A DNA stretch of 7,465 nucleotides from an uncultured Ignavibacteriales bacterium. GTDB lineage: Bacteria > Bacteroidota > Ignavibacteria > Ignavibacteriales > Ignavibacteriaceae. Below, piece by piece: positions 1 to 6,638 of the stretch (position 1 is its first letter; each line of letters starts with the position of its first letter). A model generated the notes under the pieces. It made no database searches. It was not told the origin of the DNA and was given only the letters and a program-made list of their open reading frames with translations. The translations under genes and the position numbers were made by a program. The stretch covers positions 1 through 7,465 of the forward strand of contig CAIWTC010000629.1 in assembly GCA_903915485.1 (NCBI GenBank), in the 5' to 3' direction.

Positions 1-130
1 CTCATCATCTGCCGGGAAAGCAAAATGAATTTCTTATTTCTTAATGTCATAAAGGCAAGATGCAAACGGGAGATGAAATATGCAAGTTAATATTCTGGTA
101 CTAATAGTATCAGAGTTTTGCAGGAGTTTA
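1..130. other. Short non-coding flank, no supported gene
   Basis: This is the stretch beyond the 3' end of the minus-strand exonuclease gene. All three plus-strand frames are open from the window edge but close quickly, with stops at 26-28, 42-44 and 88-90. One of them could therefore be the tail of a gene entering from the left, but nothing recognisable can be read in so few codons. On the minus strand an ATG at 48-50 opens a frame that runs off the left edge after 16 codons; it has no good ribosome binding site. The only structure seen is the imperfect palindrome at 95-113, listed separately. Confidence 0.4.
95..113. terminator. Imperfect palindrome, possible weak terminator
   Basis: The 19 bases CTGGTACTAATAGTATCAG can fold into an 8-bp stem with a 3-base loop, containing one G-T wobble. 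On the plus strand it is followed, two bases later, by a run of four T, which resembles a weak intrinsic terminator. On the minus strand no T-run follows, so it would be a poor terminator for the exonuclease gene, which stops 18 bases before it. The near-dyad symmetry would also suit a protein-binding site. The stem is short and AT-rich, so chance is a real alternative. Confidence 0.25.
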
Positions 131-1840
131 TTATCGAAGCAGAGCGGCAACTTCAATATTGATGATTTTTTCGTCGGAGATTTTACTTACAACTGATACT
201 TTGCTGAATAAATCATCTTTGGATTTGTAGTTCTTTAGATAATAAAATTCACAAATATTTCTGTTCTTGATTGCCCAGTTTAATATGATTTTCATTTTCT
301 CAAGGTCTTCTTTCTCAGGTTGGAGTGTCGTCTGCACTATCCCCGAATAGTATTCCTCTATTACTTCTTCAAATGAGTTCCGGTCATCCATTGCGTAGTT
401 TTTAATAAAAACTTTTCCGCTCATCAACAATAAATAATCAACCGAGTGACTCCCTGATTTAACAACCAGCAGCACATTTGCATTGTTAACGGGTTCTGCT
501 AACAAGGAAGATTTATGAACTTGTTTTAATACTAAATCAACAAGCATTTTTACTTCGGCTGCTTTTTCAAATTTTAAGTTATCGGAATATCTTTTCATTA
601 GTTTCAACAGTCTGTCAAGGGCTGTTTGAGTTTTCCCAAATAGAAAATCATATATTGCTTGCAGTTCCCGATTGTAAAGTTCCTCGTCCTGATTTTCGCA
701 GGGGATGCAGCAGCGGTCAATTTCTGCAAGGAAGCAACGGGTTTTCTTCGATAGTTCTTTAAGTGTACATTCACGGGTGTGGAATGTTCTCTGAATTAAA
801 TCAAATGTTTCCTGTGCCTTGGGCCTGTTTAAGTATAGCCCGAAATAATCATTCCCGTCATAAAGTAATTTGTTTGTAACTGAAAGTGCCGGGAAAGGTT
901 CGGACTTTGATATTTGCAGAAAGTATGATGAAGTATATCGTTTCAGTTGAACATTGGACTTTGGCGAAAATACTTTTATCATTTCGGCTTCAAGCAACAG
1001 GGCAGTTAGTTCGCTGTTGGTTTTATATAACTGAAGTTTCTCTGCCTTATCGAGTATCTTTCGACTTTTCTTAGGAGCGGAATTTGAAAAGTGTGATTGA
1101 AGTCTTTGCCGCAAGGATTTTGCTTTTCCAATATACATCACTTTACCCTTGGCATCTATGAAAATGTAAACTCCGGAAGCTTCCGGCACTTCGTGAAAAG
1201 AAGAAGTTACTTTTTCATTCACATTAAGTTTTTGCAGACTCTTCAAAGGAGTGGACTGAAAAATAAATAGGTGGTTGACGGTTTTAACTTTAAATTTCTC
1301 TAACTCTTCAAGTTGTCTTTGAAAAACTTTAAGAGTTACCTCGGCATCATCAAGTGCGCGGTGAGCTTGTTCGACTTTTATCCGAAGGTGGTATGCAACT
1401 TTACCAAGAGATTTCGAAGGTAACTCAGGATAAAGCCTTCTTGATATTTTAAGCGTGCAAATTTGGATGCGTTGAAAATCTGTTATCCCTGCTCTGAAAA
1501 ATTCGGATTGTAGAAATTGATAGTCAAAATTTAAGTTATGCCCCAGCAGAACAGAATTTTCAAGATGGGCATAAATTTCCTGAGCAGCATCTTCAAATGA
1601 TGGAGCATCTGCCACATCGTCATCGGTAATTCCTGTCAATGAAGTTATCTCATAAGGGATGCTTATTCCGGGATTAATGAAAGAATGGTACCGGTTTAGT
1701 ACCTCATTACCGCAAAAGGTAATTATCCCGATTTCAATGATGCGGTTTGTCCTGGCGCTTATACCTGTTGTTTCGACATCCACAACGCTGAAAAGTGCTT
1801 TATTCAAGCTCCAATTAAGGAAATTTTCGAAGGTACTCAT
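131..1840 (-). CDS. DEDDh exonuclease fused to UvrC/Cho-like GIY-YIG nuclease
   Basis: This is a 569-residue two-nuclease protein, probably cytoplasmic and acting in DNA repair. Residues 15-180 form a DnaQ-type 3'-5' exonuclease with all five DEDDh residues: D21 and E23 in VVDVETTG, D106 in HNLNFD, and H160 and D165 in HRALDDA. Residues 215-300 are a GIY-YIG domain of the UvrC class, with GVY 223-225, YIGK 236-239, R246, E284 and N296 in the places of the catalytic set. Cysteines 358, 369, 377 and 381 match the spacing of the UvrC Fe-S cluster region. Residues 407-440, with FEKAAE at 424-429, look like a UVR motif. After that only about 130 residues remain, so the UvrC RNase H-like endonuclease and HhH domains are absent, as in E. 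coli Cho. The start is well fixed: a TAG lies directly upstream in frame and the next Met is residue 235. There is no clear Shine-Dalgarno site. The 5'-incision role on damaged DNA is inferred from Cho and UvrC. Confidence 0.93.
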   Translation of the reverse strand: MSTFENFLNWSLNKALFSVVDVETTGISARTNRIIEIGIITFCGNEVLNRYHSFINPGISIPYEITSLTGITDDDVADAPSFEDAAQEIYAHLENSVLLGHNLNFDYQFLQSEFFRAGITDFQRIQICTLKISRRLYPELPSKSLGKVAYHLRIKVEQAHRALDDAEVTLKVFQRQLEELEKFKVKTVNHLFIFQSTPLKSLQKLNVNEKVTSSFHEVPEASGVYIFIDAKGKVMYIGKAKSLRQRLQSHFSNSAPKKSRKILDKAEKLQLYKTNSELTALLLEAEMIKVFSPKSNVQLKRYTSSYFLQISKSEPFPALSVTNKLLYDGNDYFGLYLNRPKAQETFDLIQRTFHTRECTLKELSKKTRCFLAEIDRCCIPCENQDEELYNRELQAIYDFLFGKTQTALDRLLKLMKRYSDNLKFEKAAEVKMLVDLVLKQVHKSSLLAEPVNNANVLLVVKSGSHSVDYLLLMSGKVFIKNYAMDDRNSFEEVIEEYYSGIVQTTLQPEKEDLEKMKIILNWAIKNRNICEFYYLKNYKSKDDLFSKVSVVSKISDEKIINIEVAALLR

Positions 1841-1907
1841 CTAATTTGGGTCGATTTAGTGCCGGCAACACCGAATATCAGCATATATAACCGTTCATAA
1901 TTTTGGA

Positions 1908-1918
1908 TATAATATAAT
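1908..1918 (+). promoter_or_regulatory. Candidate -10 box(es) for the efflux operon
   Basis: Two perfect TATAAT hexamers overlap by one base, about 70-75 bases upstream of the TolC-family start. Neither has a good TTGACA-like -35 box at 16-18 bases, so in this AT-rich stretch they may be coincidental. If real, the transcript would have a 5' leader of roughly 65 bases. This is the only candidate operon promoter I can point to. Confidence 0.3.
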
Positions 1919-1978
1919 TTATTTATTATGTAAGTTAAGATATTAATTGATAGAATTTCCAAGTGAAAATAGAAAAAC

Positions 1979-1982
1979 GGAG
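1979..1982 (+). promoter_or_regulatory. Ribosome binding site fixing the TolC-family start
   Basis: GGAG sits six bases before the ATG at 1989. This favours that ATG over the upstream in-frame TTG at 1947, which would add 14 polar residues (through ...KTEHS) in front of an otherwise well-formed signal peptide. Confidence 0.75.
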
Positions 1983-1988
1983 CATTCC

Positions 1989-3323
1989 ATGAAAATATAT
2001 ATTATTGCATTTGCTCTCCTGCTAGGGTTTGGTTCTGCGTATGCGCAGAAAACTTTAACTGCAGATGATGCAATTAAGATAGCGTTAAATTCTAATGAAA
2101 GTATTCTGAAAGCTAATGAGAATCTTAAATCGACAGCGATAGGCCTTCGTTTAGCTGATGGTGCGCTATATCCAACGGTCTCAGCCTCTGCGGGATGGCA
2201 GTGGTCTAAGACTCAGTTCTCTGCAGGTTATCCTACCGCCGGTTTACCGTCTGCTACAATTGACAGCAGAAATTACTCCGCATCAGTTAATTCTGATTGG
2301 ATAGTGTTTGACGGGATGGCTAATTATTCAACGATTAAGAAAAACACAAATCAATTTGAGTCAGCAAAACTGCTCCTCTCTAAATTGAAACAAGATGTAG
2401 CCTTCCAAACATTAAGTATGTTTTACGATGTTTTGAATGCACAGAAGCTTGTTGCTGTAAAAGAGGAAGATGTTAATTGGAACAAAAAGAACTTCGAGAT
2501 TGTTCAGGAGAGAAACAAGCTTGGTGCGGTTACATTGTCTGATGTTTATTCGCAGCAGGTAAAAGTCGGCAATGCTGAACTTGAACTACTAAAGGCTAAG
2601 AATAGTTATGAGACTTTGAAGGGCGGTTTTCTGTATTATCTTGGAATAGATGTATTGGAGAACTATTCACTTATTGAACCTAAAGAAACTGCAATTGAAA
2701 ACTCTACTGAGAATACCGCAGTGAATGATTTTGAGCAGATATCTGCTTTAGTACTTTCAGCACTTAAAAATAGAGATGATTATCAAAGCGCAAAGATTGA
2801 CATTGTTTCGTCTGGTAACGATATTGAAATTGCAAAGGCAAAGTATCTTCCTTCAATAAGAAACAACGCAGGTTTTGGAACTGCTGCCGGGTCATTGTCA
2901 AACATTTTCAAGCAGAGGGAGTATTCATTTGGCCTTTCTTTAAGCGTTCCGATATTCACAGGCGGAGCACTCGACAATCAAGTTGAGTTGGCTCAGATAC
3001 GAACAAAAATATCTCAGTTGGCGCTTGATAACTTAACCCGTTCTATTAAAAGAGAAATCCAAAGAAATTATCTTGACCTTCAGTCTGCTTACAAAAGAGT
3101 ATTGGTGAGTAAAGAAAATGTCAAAGCAGCAGAAGAGAGTAGACGGATTCAACAGGAAAAGTATTCCTTGGGAGCGTCTATGCTTCTTGATGTGCTGATT
3201 GCAAATTCAGAATATTCGAATGCAGTCATCAGCAATATTAACGCGCTTTACGAATACAGAAAATTGAAAGATGAATCTCAGTACTTACTGGGAAAATTAG
3301 ATTATAAAAGATTTGAAAATTAA
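1989..3323 (+). CDS. TolC-family outer membrane efflux protein
   Basis: This 444-residue protein is the outer-membrane exit duct of the export system. It begins with a classical signal peptide: Lys2, a hydrophobic core at about 4-15, and a likely signal peptidase I cut after AYA at 17-19. The mature part shows the two-fold repeat of the OEP family. The first half (about 24-220) has YPTVSAS, a strand ending VFDGM, then long amphipathic helices. The second half (about 250-437) repeats the pattern with YLPSI, SVPIFTGG at 319-326, and helices ending in LGASMLLDVLIA. The length is normal for the family. I chose the ATG at 1989 because of its GGAG site and because it puts the signal peptide at the N terminus; a TTG start at 1947 is possible but unlikely. 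It is the first gene of the operon, 15 bases before the adaptor. Family assignment is firm; partner assignment rests on context. Confidence 0.93.
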   Translation: MKIYIIAFALLLGFGSAYAQKTLTADDAIKIALNSNESILKANENLKSTAIGLRLADGALYPTVSASAGWQWSKTQFSAGYPTAGLPSATIDSRNYSASVNSDWIVFDGMANYSTIKKNTNQFESAKLLLSKLKQDVAFQTLSMFYDVLNAQKLVAVKEEDVNWNKKNFEIVQERNKLGAVTLSDVYSQQVKVGNAELELLKAKNSYETLKGGFLYYLGIDVLENYSLIEPKETAIENSTENTAVNDFEQISALVLSALKNRDDYQSAKIDIVSSGNDIEIAKAKYLPSIRNNAGFGTAAGSLSNIFKQREYSFGLSLSVPIFTGGALDNQVELAQIRTKISQLALDNLTRSIKREIQRNYLDLQSAYKRVLVSKENVKAAEESRRIQQEKYSLGASMLLDVLIANSEYSNAVISNINALYEYRKLKDESQYLLGKLDYKRFEN

Positions 3324-3328
3324 AGGAG
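3323..3328 (+). promoter_or_regulatory. Strong ribosome binding site of the adaptor gene
   Basis: AAGGAG overlaps the last base of the TolC-family TAA stop and lies 10 bases before the adaptor ATG. It is the best Shine-Dalgarno match in the window and suits efficient re-initiation after the upstream gene. Confidence 0.7.
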
Positions 3329-3338
3329 ACTATTAGTC

Positions 3339-4625
3339 ATGGCGAATGAAGTTAAGAAAAAGAAATCACGCAAAAAACTATATATCTTTGGCGGGCTAGG
3401 ATTAGTCGTAGTTGCAATTGTTTTAATGGCAATCCTGCAAGGAAGCAAAGATGAAATAACCGTTGTGCAAACGGAAAAAGTAATCAAAAGAACTATCACA
3501 CAAACTGTTACTGCAACAGGAAAGATTGACCCTGAATTTAAGGTTGCAATTACTCCTGAAGTAACCGGTGAAATTGTTGCGCTTCCTGTTAAAGAAGGTG
3601 ACAAAGTTAAAAAGGGTGATGTGTTAATTAAAATTAAAGCAGATACTTATGCTGCAGCACTTCAAAGTTCACAGGCAAATTTGAATTCAGCAAAGTCAAC
3701 CCGTAATCAAAGAAAAGCAGAGTTAGACAGAATAACACTTGAGTATAACCGTGTTAAAGAACTTCAGGCAAAGAAACTTGCCAGTGATGCTGATTTGGAA
3801 ATGGCGAAGAGTTCTTTCCTTGGAGCAAAAGCGATGCTTGAATCAGCAGAGTCATTTGTTCAGCAGAACGATGCAGCAGTTAAGCAGTCAGTCGAACAAC
3901 TAAACAAAACTACAATCACTTCTCCATTAGATGGCGTAGTTACTGCTTTGAATGTTAGACTGGGTGAAAGAGTTCTCGGAAGCGGATTCAGTCAGGGAAC
4001 AAATATTATGACGGTTGCTAATCTAAATGATATTATCTCTATTGTTGATGTTGATGAGAATGATATTGTGCTTATTAAGAAAGGCGATACTACCAAAATA
4101 TCCGTTGATGCTTTCGGTGACAGAAAATTTGTCGGCATTGTAACTGAAATTGGTAACAGTGCAAAATCAGCAGGACAGGGAACTCAGGACCAGGTAATAA
4201 ATTTTGAAGTTAAGATTAAATTCCTTTCCCCTGATGCAAGTCTTCGCCCTGGAATGTCATGCAACGCATCAATTGAAACAGCTACTAAATTTGATGTCAT
4301 CGCTGTCCCCATTCCTTCCGTGACAGCAAGGATAGAGATGAAAACAGAAACTGAAAACAAAGATGCGGCAACACAGCAGAAGCAAACTGTAGTTAAGAAA
4401 AAAGATAAACCTGACGAAATAGTTTTCTTAGTAGAAGGTAATAAATCAAAATCTATTAAAGTTAAATCAGGTCTTTCGGATGATAACTATGTTGAAATAG
4501 TTTCAGGCTTGAAAGAAGGCGATGAAGTGATCTCAGGAAGTTACAATGCGATATCAAGACTTTTACATGATGGTTCAATAATCAGAGTCGATAATAATAA
4601 ATCACCAAAAATGGATAAGAAATGA
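3339..4625 (+). CDS. MacA-like periplasmic adaptor (HlyD/RND-type membrane fusion protein)
   Basis: This 428-residue adaptor links an inner-membrane ABC transporter to the TolC-like duct. A Lys/Arg-rich cytoplasmic start (residues 5-13) is followed by one membrane anchor at about 14-33; there is no lipobox. The barrel-sandwich hybrid is split: the first half at about 66-104 holds EGDKVKKGDVL, and the second at about 191-213 holds TSPLDGVV. Between them lies a coiled-coil hairpin at about 105-190. Its tip carries R138, L142 and S149, the RxxxLxxxxxxS motif that adaptors such as AcrA and MacA use to contact TolC. A beta-barrel domain (about 228-316) and a membrane-proximal domain (about 318-415) follow. 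The latter is interrupted by a polar Lys/Gln/Thr-rich stretch at about 331-358. The gene is 13 bases upstream of the ATPase. The MacA-like label comes from architecture plus ABC neighbours; I cannot name the substrate. Confidence 0.93.
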   Translation: MANEVKKKKSRKKLYIFGGLGLVVVAIVLMAILQGSKDEITVVQTEKVIKRTITQTVTATGKIDPEFKVAITPEVTGEIVALPVKEGDKVKKGDVLIKIKADTYAAALQSSQANLNSAKSTRNQRKAELDRITLEYNRVKELQAKKLASDADLEMAKSSFLGAKAMLESAESFVQQNDAAVKQSVEQLNKTTITSPLDGVVTALNVRLGERVLGSGFSQGTNIMTVANLNDIISIVDVDENDIVLIKKGDTTKISVDAFGDRKFVGIVTEIGNSAKSAGQGTQDQVINFEVKIKFLSPDASLRPGMSCNASIETATKFDVIAVPIPSVTARIEMKTETENKDAATQQKQTVVKKKDKPDEIVFLVEGNKSKSIKVKSGLSDDNYVEIVSGLKEGDEVISGSYNAISRLLHDGSIIRVDNNKSPKMDKK

Positions 4626-4638
4626 TTGCGGGTAAGCA

Positions 4639-5379
4639 ATGACTGAAAATATAATTAATATAGAACACATCGCTAAAGTTTATACTATCGGCGATGTTAA
4701 AGTCCACGCATTGAGTGATGTTTCGTTGAGGATTGATAAGAACGAGTATGTTGCAATCATGGGCCCTTCAGGTTCAGGAAAATCGACGCTGATGAATATG
4801 CTCGGATGTTTGGATACTCCTTCTTCCGGTGTATACGATTTCAAAGCACGCAATGTTAGTTTAATGACTGATAATGATTTAGCAGCGATTCGAAATAAAG
4901 AAATCGGATTCGTGTTCCAAACCTTTAACTTGCTTTCAAGAAGTGATGCTCTGCATAATGTTGAGCTTCCGTTGATTTATGCGGGTATCGGTTCTTCAGA
5001 AAGAAAAGAAAGAGCAAAGCAAGCATTGATTTCGGTGGGACTTGAAGATAGAATTCATCATAAACCTAATGAACTATCAGGCGGACAACGGCAGAGAGTT
5101 GCAATTGCAAGAGCATTAGTTACTAATCCTGCAATTATTTTAGCTGATGAACCTACCGGAAACCTGGATTCCAAAACCGGTGAAGAAATTATGCTCCTGT
5201 TTCATGAAATCCATAAAAAAGGTAATACGGTTATTCTTGTTACTCATGAAGAATACATCGCAAAACATGCAGCGCGAATAGTAAGATTAAAGGATGGACT
5301 TATCGAGAAGGATGAACTTGTTCCTAACAGATATATCCCGAATATTACTGCAGCAGTTTCTGAAAATCAAACGGATTAA
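4639..5379 (+). CDS. MacB/LolD-type ABC transporter ATP-binding protein
   Basis: This 246-residue stand-alone nucleotide-binding subunit powers the two permeases from the cytoplasmic face. Every ABC motif is intact: Walker A GPSGSGKST at 42-50, the Q-loop glutamine Q94 in FVFQTFNLL, signature LSGGQ at 146-150, Walker B ending ILADE with D170 and E171, D-loop GNLD at 174-177, and the switch histidine H203. The stretch NVELPLIYAG at 107-116 is typical of the MacB/LolD/FtsE branch, which works by mechanotransmission rather than by passing substrate through the membrane. The last 20 or so residues are a short tail beyond the ATPase core. In canonical MacB this domain is fused to the permease; here it is separate. 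The ribosome site is weak (GGG at 4630-4632). An out-of-frame ATG at 4622 overlaps the previous stop and is not used. The gene lies 11 bases before the first permease. Confidence 0.95.
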   Translation: MTENIINIEHIAKVYTIGDVKVHALSDVSLRIDKNEYVAIMGPSGSGKSTLMNMLGCLDTPSSGVYDFKARNVSLMTDNDLAAIRNKEIGFVFQTFNLLSRSDALHNVELPLIYAGIGSSERKERAKQALISVGLEDRIHHKPNELSGGQRQRVAIARALVTNPAIILADEPTGNLDSKTGEEIMLLFHEIHKKGNTVILVTHEEYIAKHAARIVRLKDGLIEKDELVPNRYIPNITAAVSENQTD

Positions 5380-5390
5380 TCGGCATTAAT
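5375..5390 (+). repeat. ATTAAT-CGGC-ATTAAT repeat abutting the permease start
   Basis: Two copies of the self-complementary hexamer ATTAAT (5375-5380 and 5385-5390) flank CGGC. The first contains the ATPase TAA stop and the second touches the permease ATG. In RNA this could form a weak 6-bp all-A/U hairpin where a Shine-Dalgarno site would normally be, and none is visible here. It may only reflect base composition. Confidence 0.3.
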
Positions 5391-6638
5391 ATGGTAAGAA
5401 ATATTAACTTATTTTTGTTCGAAATGAAGGAAGGTTTCTTTATTGCCCTGCAATCTATAAGGGCAAATAAGGCTCGCTCCTTTCTGACTATGCTGGGAAT
5501 TGTTATCGGAATTTCCTCTGTTGTTTCGATGAGCACTGCTATCAAAGGTATAGATAATTCTTTTCAGAAAGGCATCAGTTCTTTGGGAACCGATGTTCTT
5601 TATCTGGATAAGTGGGCGTGGTTTTCCAATGTAGAGTTTTGGAAACTCCGCAACCGCAAGAAAATAACCATGGAGCAATACGAAAAATTCAAGTCACTGG
5701 CCGTGCTGCCTTTAGCGGTTGCACCTGTTACTAATTCGCGGCAGACGGTTAAATTCGAGAATAGTTCTGTGGAAAATATTTTCTTGAATGGTTCTAATTC
5801 AGACTATGTTAAGACTACAAATTTTACTTTTGATATGGGACGATTCTATAACGATATTGAAAGCAAAGCCTCACGCGAAGTTGCTGTTATCGGAAGTGAA
5901 ATATCCAAAAAACTTTTCCCCCGCGGAGATGCATTGGATAAGACTATTAAAATCGGCGGAATTAGTTATCGAATCGTTGGTGTACTTTCAGAGCAAGGAA
6001 GTTTTATTCTTGGAAGTTTCAATCCCGATAATCAGGTGTTTATACCGATAGGAACTATCTTTAAACATTTTGCGGGTGATATGTTTAGTACAATTACAAT
6101 CAACATCCGTGCGCAGAGTCCTGCACTGGTTCAGGAAACAAAAATTGAAGCAGAAGGTGTGATGAGAAAAGTCCGTGGACTTTCTGCTGAAGAAGAGAAT
6201 GATTTTTCTATTAATCAGCAAGAAGGATTAATGGACAACTACAATAAGGTGGTTGGCGTTATTCAGATTGCGGGATTATTCATCACGGGTTTAAGTTTGT
6301 TTGTTGGTGCTATTGGTATTATGAATATTATGTTTGTATCCGTTAAGGAAAGAACTAAGGAAATCGGCGTGAGAAAAGCTATCGGAGCAAAGCGCAGAGC
6401 AATTCTTGGACAGTTCTTAATGGAGTCTGCAACAATTTGTCTAATGGGTGGATTGGTTGGTTTAGTTATAGCAGTACTGCTGAGTTTAGTTATAAACCGC
6501 TTTATGCCGACATCGATTCAGGTGAGTGCAGTGTTTACCGCAATCGGAATATCGCTGCTAACCGGTGTGCTTGCGGGACTTGCGCCTGCATACACTGCAG
6601 CAAAAATGGATCCTGTTGATGCTTTGAGGTACGAATAA
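5391..6638 (+). CDS. MacB/FtsX-type ABC transporter permease (first of pair)
   Basis: This 415-residue inner-membrane subunit has the standard MacB membrane layout without an ATPase. A cytoplasmic amphipathic start with ALQSIRANKARSFLTMLG (19-36) leads into TM1 at about 31-50. A large periplasmic core domain spans about 51-285. Three more membrane helices lie at about 287-317, 345-368 and 379-402. Family hallmarks are present: GIMNIM then VKERTKEIGVRKAIGA (309-333) in the cytoplasmic loop after TM2, and the terminal PVDALRYE at 408-415. The ATG at 5391 has no visible Shine-Dalgarno site; an ATG at residue 12 would clip the conserved N-terminal helix and is less likely. The stop overlaps the start of the second permease by one base. 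The protein probably pairs with that paralogue and with the upstream ATPase to drive adaptor/TolC-mediated export; this is inferred from gene order. Lolium-type lipoprotein transfer is less likely because a TolC duct and an adaptor are present. Confidence 0.92.
   Translation: MVRNINLFLFEMKEGFFIALQSIRANKARSFLTMLGIVIGISSVVSMSTAIKGIDNSFQKGISSLGTDVLYLDKWAWFSNVEFWKLRNRKKITMEQYEKFKSLAVLPLAVAPVTNSRQTVKFENSSVENIFLNGSNSDYVKTTNFTFDMGRFYNDIESKASREVAVIGSEISKKLFPRGDALDKTIKIGGISYRIVGVLSEQGSFILGSFNPDNQVFIPIGTIFKHFAGDMFSTITINIRAQSPALVQETKIEAEGVMRKVRGLSAEEENDFSINQQEGLMDNYNKVVGVIQIAGLFITGLSLFVGAIGIMNIMFVSVKERTKEIGVRKAIGAKRRAILGQFLMESATICLMGGLVGLVIAVLLSLVINRFMPTSIQVSAVFTAIGISLLTGVLAGLAPAYTAAKMDPVDALRYE
6626..6629 (+). 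promoter_or_regulatory. Ribosome binding site inside the upstream permease, with TAATG coupling
   Basis: GAGG lies within the last codons of the first permease, eight bases before the ATG at 6638. That ATG shares its A with the TAA stop (TAATG), a layout typical of translational coupling. It favours the ATG at 6638 over the in-frame ATG at 6644 and would help make the two permeases in equal amounts. Confidence 0.6.

Larger units (their letters stand above)
1841..1988. promoter_or_regulatory. Divergent intergenic region between exonuclease and efflux operon
   Basis: These 148 bases separate two genes that face away from each other, so they must hold the promoters for both unless the exonuclease is read from elsewhere. 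The central part is very AT-rich. Two overlapping TATAAT hexamers lie at 1908-1913 and 1913-1918 on the plus strand. On the minus-strand side, TATATA at 1884-1889 is a weak candidate -10 box for the exonuclease. A TAATTTTG at 1898-1905 fits the Bacteroidetes TAnnTTTG -7 consensus, but I see no TTTG at the matching upstream distance. No convincing operator repeat is visible. Confidence 0.5.

Noticed and set aside
1..50. Minus-strand frame from an ATG at 48-50 running off the left edge (16 codons).
   Set aside because: Too short to recognise, no good ribosome binding site, and the other frames are equally open at the edge.
886..1074. Plus-strand 62-codon frame inside the exonuclease fusion gene.
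   Set aside because: It lies antisense to the well-supported GIY-YIG coding region and shows no family features.
131..1840. Annotation as a DNA polymerase III epsilon subunit.
   Set aside because: Only the first third is DnaQ-like; the rest is UvrC/Cho-like, so a replicative proofreading role is unlikely.
1659..1844. Plus-strand 61-codon frame opposite the exonuclease N terminus.
   Set aside because: Antisense shadow of the conserved DEDDh motifs; no recognisable product.
3320..3604. Minus-strand 94-codon frame rich in Ser, Thr and hydrophobic residues.
   Set aside because: It is the antisense of the adaptor's N terminus; its hydrophobic look mirrors the adaptor's codons and has no independent support.
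5409..5678. Minus-strand 89-codon frame, and another at 5345-5545, opposite the first permease.
   Set aside because: Both overlap the conserved permease N terminus and neither looks like a real protein.
5788..6051. Plus-strand 87-codon frame within the first permease, and a minus-strand one at 5988-6221.
   Set aside because: Out-of-frame shadows inside an intact conserved gene.
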